Shown: one piece after another, positions 1 through 10,533 of the stretch
How positions within the stretch are numbered: position 1 is the stretch's first letter
Layout of the letters: every line of letters starts with the position of its first letter
Source of the DNA: Spinacia oleracea
Taxonomy: Eukaryota > Streptophyta > Magnoliopsida > Caryophyllales > Amaranthaceae
Length of the DNA: 64,000 nucleotides
Assembly: GCF_020520425.1 (NCBI RefSeq)
Contig: NC_079491.1
Span: forward strand, 2,852,001-2,916,000
Direction: 5' to 3'
The notes under the pieces: generated by a model
What the model was told of the DNA's origin: nothing
Database searches by the model: none
The model's input: only the letters and a program-made list of their open reading frames with translations
Made by a program: the position numbers and the translations under genes

Positions 1-65
1 GCCAAAGTATGGTTCCAACCATTAATAGGTGAAACACATCCTCCCTAAACTTCGACACAAACACA

Positions 66-552
66 TCAATACTTCCTGCTGACCCTACCTTAATCACAGC
101 CCCATTACTAAGTAACCCAACAACAGAAACATTCTACTATCTCGGGCTAACGGGCCTAAGTGTAGGAGGTACAACATCTTTTGTAATAGACAAGGACGGC
201 AGTGACTCGATTAGAGTCACGGGTGTATGAGCTCTTGAGAGATGAGTTTCGAAAGGGAACGAGTCATCTACCAATGGCAGATGAGGTGGCGATATTTGAT
301 ACATGTTATGACCTTAGAGGGCAAGAAAGTGTGGAGGTTCCGGCAGTAGAATTTCACTTTGCTGGTGGTAAGAGTTTGGGCTTGCCGGAAAAAAATTATG
401 TCATTCCGGTCGACACAGAAGGGACATTTTGCTTGGCATTTGCACCAACAACTGCATCAATGTCTATAATTGGGAATGTGCAACAGGAAGGGATACGTGT
501 AGGATTCAATCTTGTTTATTCCTTAGTTACCTTTCAACCTAATCAATGCTAG
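66..552 (+). pseudogene. Aspartic protease (nepenthesin/ASPG-like) C-terminal fragment, broken
   Basis: Two reading frames together resemble the C-terminal lobe of a plant A1 aspartic protease. The first (about 66-200) contains TFYYLGLTGLSVGG, a hallmark of this family, followed by DKDGS. The second (202-552) contains VTRLESRVYELLRDEF, ADEVAIFDTCYDL, FCLAFAPTT and SIIGNVQQEGIRVGF and ends naturally at FQPNQC. They join in different frames near 198. The stretch that should lie there, holding the second catalytic Asp in a DSG/DTG motif, is absent. The N-terminal lobe with the first catalytic Asp is not in the window. It therefore cannot encode an active protease unless the true gene differs. 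It sits directly upstream of a truncated ankyrin-TPR gene on the same strand and probably arrived by rearrangement. The family call is firm; that it is dead is an inference from the frame break and the missing motif. Confidence 0.8.
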
Positions 553-703
553 TTTTTAATTACATTTAGGTGCACATGTATTATTATTATTTCAACTTCA
601 ATCATGTAACAATCAACTTATGATGACTTTTGGCATCTGTGATTAATCAGTTATTAGAAGCTATGTCTTTCATCTGCTGATTATTTTGTTATACTTGGTG
701 CAG

Positions 704-2186
704 CATGGTGCTGACCCGAATCTTGGTTTTCATGGAGAAAGACCTTTGATTGCTGCTGTACAAGAAGGCCTTATAGAGATTATGAAATGCTTGCTTAAAG
801 CTGGAGCTAATCCTAATGCTACTAATTTTGTGAGTGAAAGATAACATTCACACGCTTTTAAGAGTTTTGGCCTTAACCTCGTACTCCTGCTCAGAAGATT
901 AACTTGCTTTCATTCTTATTACCGTGTCTTCTATTTCAGTGTGATCTTACACCAATTGAAATTGCGGCTGTGGAAGGTAATCTTGAAATTGTAAACATCC
1001 TCTTTGATTTTACTGCTCCTATTCCTCATATTCCGACTTGGAGCATTCCTGGAATACACGAGTATATCAACTCTCGGGAAGTAAAAAATCAGGTTCATTA
1101 TGCAACCCTTTTATATTCTCAAAACCAAAAACAAAAAACTACTTATGTTAGTTCTTGGGGTTGCATTTGATGGTTTATTGTTACCACATTTCATAACTTG
1201 CAGCGCGAACTCAAAGCTGAAACAAGATTCTTAGAAGCAAATGAAAATGCAGCACAATCCGTCAGAGAAAATGATTACATGACTGCAGTTTACTGGTATA
1301 CAGAGGTAAAAACAATTAAAACTGAACTATAACTTGGCCTTCAATTATGCTGCAATCTGAGTATTACATGCAATTTACTGGTATAGAGGTAGTATACTGC
1401 AATCTTTTTATGCTGCAATCTGAGTATTGTTAGTATGCTGCAATCTTTTGATGCTGCAATCTGAATATTGTTGTTCTTTTCATTCTTTAATTGGATAGGC
1501 TGTCAGGATAAAGCCAACAGATGGGATAATGTTCTCGAACAGGAGCTTTTGCTTTATCCGCTTGAACCAGGGCAATCTTGCACTCTCTGATGCAAAAATT
1601 TGTATTAGACTGAGACAAAATTGGGCTAAGGGATATTACCGGGCCGGAGCAGCCTATATGATGCTGCAGGTCTATGTCTATATGATCATGTTTTAATTTC
1701 TACTTTCTGGAATAAGTTTTGATTTTTTTTTCCGAATTGTGATAACTTTGTATTGCCGTATTGGTGCAGGACTATCAAAATGCAGTAGCAGCATTTGGGT
1801 ATGCGTGTACGTATGAACCTCTCAATACGGAGCTCCGAGATGCTTACATGTAAGTTTGAAGAAAGAATGAAAAATTAAGCGTGATTTTTTTTGGGTGGGT
1901 TTTGGAATTTGGACAACTCAAAATTGCATTCTTAGTTATAAATTTGACCCGGCCTAAAAAGCCCGTTATGTTTGGCTCAAAATATCGGGTTTTGGCCAGA
2001 AATTTCCGACCCAAAGGTTGACCCGACCCGGCATAATGGGATTTTCTAAACTATTAGTTTGGCGCTGCCTGGCCTGCAATTTGATCAGGGTCTAGTATAT
2101 AATTTCTATGAGCGTTATTGATCCATTGTATATAAATATTTGGCAGTGAGGCGTTGGCGGAGTTAAAAGCACCACGGAACAGATGA
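704..2186 (+). pseudogene. 5'-truncated ankyrin-repeat/TPR gene (TPR10-like), copy 1
   Basis: Six exons read by eye: 704-829, 940-1092, 1204-1305, 1499-1669, 1770-1849 and 2147-2186, all with GT-AG borders and compatible phases. Together they give 223 codons plus TGA. The product starts inside an ankyrin repeat (HGADPNLGF, LLKAGANPNATNF), runs through the DLTPIEIAA repeat and linker, and ends with TPR motifs (AVYWYTEAVRIKPTDG, FSNRSFCFIRL, GYYRAGAAYMML). Exon lengths 153, 102, 171 and 80 equal those of the intact copy at 4217-8765. The exons for the N terminus and first ankyrin repeats are missing; an aspartic-protease fragment stands in their place. It is closest to the minus-strand copy at 14409-19224, sharing intron sequence and a 3' flank. 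The C terminus is slightly shifted in frame relative to that copy and ends early. Possibly transcribed, but lacking a start codon in context. Confidence 0.8.
1890..2098. repeat. Dispersed repeat family rich in GGCC/CCGG words, copy in intron 5
   Basis: A stretch beginning GGGTGGGTTTTGGAATTTGG and full of CCCGACCC/GGCC words lies in the last intron of ankyrin-TPR copy 1. Related copies occur at 2570-2775 (same orientation) and about 23094-23340 and 34066-34330 (opposite orientation), sharing the ACAACTCAAAA...TTAGTTATAA core. No coding capacity is seen. Probably a small non-autonomous DNA transposon; no clear terminal repeats or target duplication could be assigned. Confidence 0.55.
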
Positions 2187-2569
2187 TTTCAGCTGGCTCT
2201 TTGTTGACTGATTGTGTTCATTGCAATATGTAGTTTTGGTGACAGGAATTGAAAAGAACTTGGCACAACATTTTTATCTTGGTGATTGATGTAGAAATGT
2301 ATAAGGAATTACAAATAGTATGGCGGGAGTAGTTGTGTAGTTGTATATTTTGTTTCCAAACGCGGATTTTGGAATTGAATTCCTTCTTTTAAGATTTCAA
2401 ATTCGGTCTGGAATTGAAATGAATTCCATGTTTAAGCTTGTTGTTTGATTGTAGCTACTGTTTTAAATGTCTACTGCTAATTTGCTATGCATCAGTCTTC
2501 CTGTAGTACAGGACTGCAGGTGGTGTTATTGTTAATTGCAGTTTATGTTTCTCAGCAAATTTAAATTTT

Positions 2570-2775
2570 TTATTATTTGGGTGGGTTTTGAGCAACTCAA
2601 AAGTCCAGCTTTAGTTATAAGTTTGGTCCGGTTTGAAAATCCGTTATTTTTGGCCCATAATGTTTGGTCCCTTGTGGCCCGAAGTTTGGCCAGGCCCGGA
2701 TAGAATTTTCAAGTCCTGTCCGGCTGTCCCGACTTGAACCCGGCCGACCCGCAAATTTGATCAGGTCTAGATATT
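2570..2775. repeat. Second copy of the GGCC-rich dispersed repeat
   Basis: Shares GGGTGGGTTTTGAGCAACTC, TTAGTTATAAGTTTGGTCCG and a final TTTGATCAGGTCTAG with the copy at 1890-2098. It lies downstream of ankyrin-TPR copy 1. The rest of 2187-3061 is AT-rich with no gene that I can see. Confidence 0.5.
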
Positions 2776-3061
2776 TTGATTACAACTCTACCACTCGATT
2801 GTTAGATCATACTATGATCTAAAAAGGTATGATCTACAAGGAATCTAAGTTAAGTTAAGGAATCTAAAGAAGGTACTATGATCTAAAAAGGTACAAAAAA
2901 GTGGAAAGCTTTTGGCCGAAAAATATCGTACTATGAAATGACACGTCTCATTCTGTCTGTCTATTTTAATATAGAATTAAAGATAGATTTTACATAAGTG
3001 TTGATGAGTATGGGGTAATAAACTATAAATGAAAAATAATTATTGGTGCTACTAAGCATAC

Positions 3062-3474
3062 ATACACATAAAGATGGCCGTGGCCCGGGACGGGCTTTGG
3101 GCCGAGCCCAAAGGCCGTGGGCCTAACTGGGTCGTGCCACAGCAGGCCCACCTTGTATCGTGTTAGGTCGTGTTGGCCCAAAAAGTTCAAAACAAGGCCC
3201 AGGCTCGAGCCCACGGCCTTTCGTGCCGGGCCGGGGCCGACCTGTCGTGCCTAAGGCTAAATTTACTAAATTTGGCGTGTTTTGTCGTGTCGGGCTGACT
3301 CTTGTCGTGCCTTGTCGTGCTTTTTCCAAAAAATTAAGGCTCAGGCCCGCCCCACGGCCCATGACATCGTGCACGTGCGGGGCTTTTTTCTTGTTCGGGC
3401 CGGACCGGGCTTTTCGTGTCGGCTCGAGATCGGGCTTCTGGGCGGCCCGGCCCACAACCATCTTTACATACACA
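3062..3474. repeat. GC-rich non-autonomous element with inverted ends
   Basis: The ends TAAAGATGGCCGTGGCCCG and the reverse complement of CCCACAACCATCTTTACAT form imperfect inverted repeats. The interior is unusually GC-rich (GGCCC, CCGGGC, TCGTGC words) and opens long overlapping frames on both strands, which are compositional artefacts. A partial copy sits in a CRM-gene intron at about 28729-28893, and an end-like piece (GGCCCACATCCATCTTTAC) at 3958-3976. Confidence 0.55.
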
Positions 3475-3574
3475 TGGGTCGAGCAGGTCATGGCCAAAAA
3501 ATGGCTTGTTTTGAGGCAAGGCTTTGGGTCGAAACAATTCAAGCCAAAATTTGCTATTTAGGGTAAAAAATGTA

Positions 3575-3901
3575 CTCCCTCCGTCCCGGAATACTTGACC
3601 TGTTTTCCTTATCGGGCCGTCCCTTAATACTTGACCTGTTTCTAAAAATGGAAATATTCTAACAATATTATATCATTTCTCACTCCACCCCTACTAACCC
3701 ACCTACCCCCTACTCCATACAAAAAATAATTAAAAATTCAACCCCTACTCTCCCCAACCCCACCCCTTTACACATTTCCCACTAACTACATTAAAATAAT
3801 ACCCCACTATCAACTACTACCTATTAAATTAAATAAGTCAATTCAAGCCCCTTAAACTCTGTGCCGGTCAAACCGGGTCAAGTATTCCGGGACGGAGGGA
3901 G
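3575..3901. mobile_element. Stowaway-type MITE
   Basis: Starts CTCCCTCCGTCCCGGAATAC and ends with its inverse, GTATTCCGGGACGGAGGGAG, with a TA on both sides as expected for Tc1/mariner-type insertion. AT-rich interior, no coding capacity. Also contains a second internal CGTCCCTTAATACTTGACC copy of the inner terminus, so it may be a nested or rearranged copy. Confidence 0.85.
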
Positions 3902-4216
3902 TAGGTTTTTTGAGCGATTTTAGACTAAGTTAATTTATAACTAAAATTCAGAATTCGGCCCACATCCATCTTTACCTACTTAATTACTAGACCAATACCT
4001 CATTAGTTAGACGAGACCTTTTCGAGTCAGATCTAAAAACTTATTTTTAAGGTAAAGAAAATATATGTAGCTTTGGACAAAATCTGTACAAAAAAAGTAC
4101 AAATATGCAAAATATTTGACAAAAAGGACATAAATTCATACTCCGTATTATTTTCCGGGTTTTCCTCCCACTACTATTTTCTCAAGTCAAGTCTCATCAA
4201 CTACAGAAACAAAACA

Positions 4217-7200
4217 ATGGCTTCTCATTTTTCTGGTAACTTCTTTTCATCTTTCTTCTTCGTCTTCATTTTTTCCTTTTTATTTTTGGTCAATTATTAC
4301 TGAATTTTACTTTAATTTTTCGTACAGTTGATGAGACAAAGCAATGCTTCACCGCTGCTGCATTTGCAGGAAATCTCCGATACCTCAAGAGTAATTCCTT
4401 TTTATCATTATTCCTTTTCTTTCTAATTAAATCGTTAAAGAATATCAAAACAGTTTTGTTAAATGATCAAAAGGGTTTATATTTTTCAACCCCATCTCAA
4501 TTGGGTTCTTTTCCTTAGGATTATTTCATGAAAAATGCTGAAAAAATTACTTTTTTTTTTTTTGTGTGGTGGAAAAAACAGTTTTGAGAAAGAAACTTGA
4601 TGATGGAACTGGAATTGGAAAAGATTTGGAGGAAATTTGTGATGACTCTTTTGGTAGAAATGCCCTTCATGCCGCGGCGTCGAGGGGAAAGCTTGATGTG
4701 TGCAAGTATCTTGTTGAAGAACTTCAATTCGATGTCAATAAACAAGATGCAAATGGTAATTTTGGAAGTAAATTTTAATTTTGTTACTTATTAGGGTTTA
4801 TTGCTTGATTTTCATGCTTGTTGATCTTCTATGGAAATAATTTATAGGGTTTCTGTGTTTTAGTGTTAGTATTAGTTCATTGCAATTATAATATGGATCG
4901 AAATTGAGAATTGATTGTTCGATTTTGTCTCGTTCGATGTAGTGATTGATTAGGGTTTTAGAATTGTGTGAAAGAATGATATATTTTTGGGAAGAACTTC
5001 ATGTTTAATGGTTTACACAAGCAAAGTACTTATTTGCTATGTTGTTACCCGGACTCGGATACCCATATCCGACACGGAGACGTGTCCAAGTGTCTGATAC
5101 GGCTATTTTGTGAAAGTTGCATGATTTTGGATAAGTCTCCAAGTGTCTGATACGGCTATTTTGTGAAAGTTGCATGATTTTGGATACGTGTCCAAAGTGT
5201 CTTGACACAGCTATTTTGTGAAAGTTGCATGATTTTGGTCCAAAATGTAAGTGTCTAAGTGTCCATACCCATGTCACAGTGTCGAAAATCCGGCACGGGT
5301 ATTTGAGGTAAGATGAAGATCCGGGTAACATAGTATTTTTGTGTGAAATGTATTATCACTATCGGTTTGTGAGTAATATGTCGATTTAACAGGAGATACA
5401 CCATTACATATTTCTACTTTGGAGGAGGATTATGAAACTTCTGCTTATCTCCTTGATCATGGAGCAGACTCTAATATAGCTATGGATAAGGGATTCACCC
5501 CATTACATTACGCTGCACAAAAAGGTTAGTCGATAAACAATAGCAGTCGTTCATTCATGTTCTTGTTTCAAAATTTGTTGCCTATGTTTGGTAATAAGAG
5601 TATTTATTAGTTACATAACAATATCTTGAATTTTTTACAGGCCTTTTTTCGACTATATATGCACAAATTTAGACATTTATACACCGTTTTGTCTTTGCAG
5701 GACGAGCAAATCTGTTGCGTTTGTTGATCTCAAAAGGTGCAAAAGTGGATGCACAATCTCCTTTAGGAACACCACTGCAGGCTGCTGCTGTTCATGGCAT
5801 GACCGATGCTGTCATGTTTTTGCTTGATAACAATGCTAATGTAAATAGATGTCCTATTTCTGTTACTAATTTGAGGCTTTAAGTCCAACAATTAGGTCCA
5901 TTTGTCTTAAAATTGTGTCCTGTTTCTCAAAATTGTGTCCTGTTTCTCACTATTTCCTCTGTTTTCTTATACATATGCAGCCTAATCTGGTTTGTCCTAA
6001 TACGTTACCACCACTGATGTCTGCCATTTACGCAAAGTCCAAACTTTGCGTAAAGTCATTGATTGAGGTATTATGCTCCGTTATCACCCTATGTTATTCA
6101 ATGTCTAGCATATGAACTTCAAATTACAATGATGTTATTATGCTCCGCTATCATCCCATGTTATTCAATGTCATTGATGGATCAAATTACAATGATGTTA
6201 TTTCAAAAAGGAAATAGCTTGATTCGTTTCCCTTTTTGATGTTATTCCACTTGAGTTCTTTTATGTTGCTGCCTCTGATACCCTGACTCTTCGTTTTGGA
6301 CAAAAATCATGCAATTATTTTACAAAATAGACGTGTCGGGCCCGTGTCTGATATGGATATCCGACTATCCGAGTCAGGGTAACATAGGTTGTCGATATTG
6401 TTGTTTCTTCATCTTTTTCCATAGTTACCTAATCATCAAAGTTTGTGTGTGTAGTGGGGAGCTGATCCAAATGTCATTTCGCGTGGATTGACTCCCTTGA
6501 TCGTGGCTGCCTCCGAAGGACAAACTGACATAATCAAATGCTTACTTCTTCTAGGGGCTGACCCGGATATTCCCAACTTTGTGAGTATTGTTGTAACTTA
6601 CTCAGACGCCTTTTTTTGTTGCTTCCATAAAATTGTTTCTAATTGAAAATATAACTTGTATTATTCTATTCTTTCAGTATGATCTTACACCAATACAAAT
6701 TGCTGCACAACTCCGCAATCATGCTGATGTTATGGCTCTCTTACCTGTGACTACACCCATCCCGAGTATTCCCGACTGGAGCGTGCGTGGCATAATCGAG
6801 TACGTCAATTCTGCTGAAGCCAAAAAAGAGGTACAAGGAGTCTTCAATTTTTAAAACTACTCCCTCCGTCCCTAAATGTTCTTTACGTGTTCCTTTTTGG
6901 GTGTACCAAAATGTTCTTTACATTGTGGAATCTTTCCTTTTATATTATCACATAAACACCTAATATTCTAACAAAATTCGTGCCAAAAGATTATTTTAAC
7001 CAATTAAATTCATATGGGCGTTTAATCTCTTACACTTTTCCATTGGAGCATTAAATATTTCCCATTTTCCCAATGTCAGATTTTTATAAAAGTGAAAACA
7101 TTATAAATAAACGTAATTTTCCTTGTTTAAATAAAAAAATAGAGGAATCTCAATGCACATTTACTATTCGTTAAATAGCGTGCATAATAACAAACGTAAA

Positions 7201-8765
7201 GAACGAAAAGGGACAGAGGGAGTTGTAAATTTGGAGTTTTCTTTCTGGTTCTTGTTTAATAGAATTAGTTTAACTTGTAGGGAAAACTCAAACATGAAAA
7301 GAAGTTTCTAGAAGCCAAAGCGAAGGGAGCAGAAGCTGTTAAAAGGGAACATTTTCTGGATGCAGCGTACTGGTATAGCGAGGTAGAACAATGCAATCTT
7401 CTAGTTTCTGTGAAACTTGTAATTTACTGATTATGTAAATTACTGATTATTGCTGTTAAATTTGTAGGCAATAAGTTTGAGGCCAACAGATGCAGCAGTG
7501 TTATCGAACAGGAGTTTTTGCTGGGCCCGTTTGAAGGAAGGGGATCGGTCCCTTCATGATGCTTTGGCCTGCATCGAGCTGAGGAATGATTGGCCCAAGG
7601 CACATTACCGGGCTGGGGTGGCCTGGGGTCTTTTGCGGGTATGGATCAAACGTCGTAGTACTTATCTTTTAGCCCTGTTACAGACTAGTAGACTATAGAG
7701 TAGCTTTGTTTTCATTTTCCATGCCGAACTTCTAATTTACATTGAAACCCCATGATTAGAAAAAGGAATTTTTGTCATTTAACACCTTAAAAAAACATGT
7801 TTTTTGTATTTAACACCTTACTTTATTGTTATTATATTTCAACACCTCAAAAAACAAAATAAATTGGAAATTGACATCACTTAACGATTTTCATTAGGAA
7901 AAACGTTGGTTTTTAACTATGCTAAAGTTCGCAAGTCATTATTTGATGGTAGAAGGAGTTTTCATGCCTTGGAACTACAACATAGTTAAAACAAACGTTT
8001 TTTCTAACGAAAATCGTTAAGTGAAGTCGTTTTTTGTTTTGTTTTGTTTTTTTAAGGTATTTAAATATAATAAAACTTAAGTAAGGTGTTAAATTTAAAA
8101 AGTTGGTTTTTGTAAGGTGTTAATTGTTAAATGGCAAAATATCCTTAGAAAAATATACTCTATTTGTTATGTATTTCAAAATAATGCTTTCACTGTTATT
8201 TATTTATTATCATCTTTGTTGAGTATTTGTTATAAGCTTATAACATTGTGCTTGGGCTAATGCAGGATTATGAAAGTGCAAAAAAGGAATTTGAGATTGC
8301 TCTCAAGCTAGATCCCGAGAACACGGATCTCCTTGATTCATATAGGTAAGCCAATCAACCCGATTTTTAGTTCTTGAGGCGTTATTAGGATGCGAAAATT
8401 TCCATGTTAATGCTTTGTACATTTTTTTTAAAGTTCATAGATGTTAAATTTAGGGAAACAACCAATGCTTTGAGTTATATTAAAACAAAGATGAGCTAAA
8501 ATAAAATTTCCAAATCTATACAAGTAACACAACATTCATGTAATAGTGTAATACAAGTTTATGCTTCTTTTTTTACCATCAATCACGCGCTCCTTATAAG
8601 CTAAAATTTCACTTAAAAGTTACTCCGTAAAACTGTAATTTCAGGGAGGCCGTATTGGATGTCCACGCGGTAGAAATGTACAAGAAGAAACAAGAGCTCC
8701 CATCTCGGTATGACGAGGATCCACAGGACGAACTTTATGAAGAATATATTAACTCCATCCTTTAA
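4217..8765 (+). CDS. Ankyrin-repeat/TPR protein (TPR10-like), intact copy 2
   Basis: Twelve exons: 4217-4235, 4328-4390, 4582-4755, 5393-5524, 5701-5840, 5981-6067, 6455-6580, 6678-6830, 7281-7382, 7468-7638, 8266-8345, 8645-8765. All borders are GT-AG, phases agree, and 456 codons give a 455-residue protein. It starts MASHFSVDETKQCFTAAA. The first about 285 residues are ankyrin repeats (GRNALHAAASRG, GDTPLHISTLEE, GFTPLHYAAQKG, GTPLQAAAVHG, GLTPLIVAASEG, DLTPIQIAA). Residues about 300-420 are TPR motifs (YWYSEAISLRPTDAAV, LSNRSFCWARL, HYRAGVAWGLL, EIALKLDPENTDLL). The architecture matches Arabidopsis At3g04710/TPR10, a family proposed to bind chaperones through the TPR groove. The usual Asn of the first TPR clamp position (KxxxN) is Ala here (AKGAEAVK). 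Probably cytosolic: no signal or membrane segment. Several introns carry MITEs. Exon 1 is only 19 nt, so the start is the least certain part. Confidence 0.88.
5036..5333. repeat. Small inverted-end repeat element in intron 3 with internal about 53-bp tandem repeats
   Basis: Ends GTTGTTACCCGGACTCGGAT and (inverted) GATCCGGGTAACATAG. The interior repeats GCTATTTTGTGAAAGTTGCA three times. Relatives lie at about 6270-6390 in another intron of the same gene (CCGAGTCAGGGTAACATAG) and at about 23503-23685 inside the inverted gene fragment. No coding capacity. Confidence 0.6.
6860..7222. mobile_element. Stowaway-type MITE in intron 8 of ankyrin-TPR copy 2
   Basis: Begins CTCCCTCCGTCCCTAAATG and ends GGGACAGAGGGAG; inner parts TGTTCTTTACGTG and CGTAAAGAACG also pair. 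TA precedes the element; TT follows. It separates the ankyrin exons from the TPR exons and is removed by splicing in the model. Same family as 38516-38856. Confidence 0.8.
7763..8148. mobile_element. Long foldback element in intron 10
   Basis: The two halves are reverse complements over most of their length: TGTCATTTAACACCTTAAAA and ACGATTTTCATTAGGAAAAA at the left pair with GTAAGGTGTTAATTGTTAAA and TTCTAACGAAAATCGTTAAG at the right. A transcript would fold into one long hairpin of nearly 400 nt. It looks like a MITE or foldback transposon; no coding sequence. Confidence 0.7.
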
Positions 8766-9000
8766 TTAGTTTTGGTAAAAGAAAAGTTTTCATGTAATGA
8801 AAACGAACTTTAGCAATCGATGTGGGTGTAAAATTTTAGAAAACTTGATCTTTTGATAGTCTCTTGTAGTTGTAGGTTTAATTAGTTTTGGTAAAAAAAT
8901 GTGTTTTCATGTAATGAAAACGAACTTTAGCAATCGATGTGGGTGTAAAATTTTAAAAAACTCGATCTTTTGGTAGTGAATATGTGCCTCTTGTAGTTGT
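8763..9000 (+). repeat. Tandem duplication of the gene 2 stop codon and 3' UTR
   Basis: TAATTAGTTTTGGTAAAA, then TTTTCATGTAATGAAAACGA and CGATGTGGGTGTAAAATTTT, occur twice about 116 bp apart, the first copy beginning with the gene's own stop codon. The second unit continues into sequence (ACTCGATCTTTTGGTAGT...) repeated elsewhere in the window. A local event in the 3' UTR. Confidence 0.8.
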
Positions 9001-9104
9001 AAGTTTGATCTAAGGTTTGTGCACTTTTGTTCTCTATCTTGAAAAAAGGAACAATGATATGTTTTCGTCGTATCGATTTTGAAAAGTTCAAGTTTTAGCG
9101 TGAT

Positions 9105-9445
9105 TAGGGCTGCAAACGAGCCGAGTCAAGTTCGATCTAAGCTTGATAAGAAATATTAGTGTTCGAGCTAACTCGAGCTTGAATGAGCTTTGAAAATTTC
9201 TTGTACGAGCTTGACTCTTTAAGGATTTGGTTTGTTCGAGGTTTGTTCACGAACAAGCTTGTTTGCATTTCGAGTTTGACCTCGAGCTTGGACGAGCTGA
9301 AGTTGAGGTAGATAAAACAAATGAGCCTTAAAACCCAATTTCTATATGTAATAAAAAAAAATTATTTCATCTAAAGATATAGAAAGAAATTAAAATAATT
9401 TTAAAATGTCATAATTCGAGATATTAAGAGTCAAAGTCAAGTCTT
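9105..9445. repeat. Dispersed CGAGCTTG repeat, copy 1
   Basis: Dense in CGAGCTTG/GAGCTTGA words (TTTGTTCACGAACAAGCTTG, TTTGCATTTCGAGTTTGACC). Diverged copies lie at about 24180-24810, 39405-39740 (continuing after 41262) and 54440-55325. The first three share the sequence before the repeat (ACTCGATCTTTT...CAATGATATGTTTTC), so they were copied as larger blocks. Downstream, 9446-10314 is AT-rich with no gene that I can see. Confidence 0.6.
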
Positions 9446-10314
9446 TCCCTCGTTACGTACACACAAATCCCTCAAATCTCAAGGAACGTTTGAGGAGACG
9501 TCAAAAATATGAATTACCCATTACGTCATTCATTTAAATTTTTCTTTTAAATTTAAAAATCTACCTTCTATTTTGCAAACAATAAATTGATACTAATTGA
9601 CTTTATTAAAAAAAATGTTCCGTATATTTGATTATCTATAAAAAAAATTGTTTACAAGGAACTCTTCAAAAATTGTGAATTCACCTATTAATTTATTATT
9701 TAATTAACGCACGCAACCAAAAATTGTGAATTCTCTTATTAATTTATTATTTAATTGACACACGCAACACGTGCATATATGACTTGTTTTCTATGCACAG
9801 AATGCTTGCTTATAATTATAAAATACAGATCGAAATCGGTCCAGGCCAGAACGGATCTATCTAGATCAGATCCGATATGTCCGGATTATGTATAGATTAT
9901 ATTACCATAATTTTTTATACCTTGGGATCGTGCGCGCACGATCCAACAACTAGTTGTGTCAAAAACTCAAATTCAGGCTACCAAACTTTTTAGACCTTTT
10001 AGCCCATTAAGCCCATTAAGAGGCCCATCACGTAAGAAGTTTGTCTTTGTGGCTCTTGGGTTCGGTTCTTTTGGGCCTTGTCTACCAACAATTTGATTTG
10101 TTTTTCTTTTGAATTTTTTGCATTTCTTTTGGGAAACTTTTATATGAAAGTATATACTATGTAAATACGTACGGAGTATAATAACATACTAACAACTCTA
10201 ATTAAAGATGGTATTGGTGATATCACTGACTTAACATGTAATATTGACAGTTAAATAAATGTCAAGTGGTCTTTTACGGATAATTGTTTTATTTTAAAGG
10301 ACAAATCGAAAATT

Positions 10315-10383
10315 TTCAAGTCAATTCAAGTCCCTTAAACTCTGTGCCGGTCAAACCGGGTCGAGTATTCCGGGACGGAGGGA
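10315..10383. mobile_element. Stowaway-type MITE remnant (one end)
   Basis: Only the right end survives: GTGCCGGTCAAACCGGGTCG followed by AGTATTCCGGGACGGAGGGAG, nearly identical to the right end of the element at 3575-3901. No matching left end was found nearby. Confidence 0.7.
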
Positions 10384-10533
10384 GTAATAATCAATTGCAC
10401 GTTTATGTTGAACAAATAAACTTGATATATTATTGCACAAACAAAACAAATATACATTCATCTCCATTTATGTATTTGAAGAGAACGAACTAAGTTAATG
10501 TATTACAATTTACAAAATGAATTCTTGAAAAAT

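Noticed and set aside
3123-3566. Four overlapping frames of 67-139 residues on both strands
   Set aside because: They come from GC-rich repeat DNA with few stop codons; they overlap in antisense, have no domain, and lie between inverted repeats.
4073-4303. Plus-strand frame with a Phe-rich end (FFSSFFFVFIFSFLFLVNYY) as a membrane protein
   Set aside because: It reads through the donor of the 19-nt first exon of ankyrin-TPR gene 2 into a T-rich intron.
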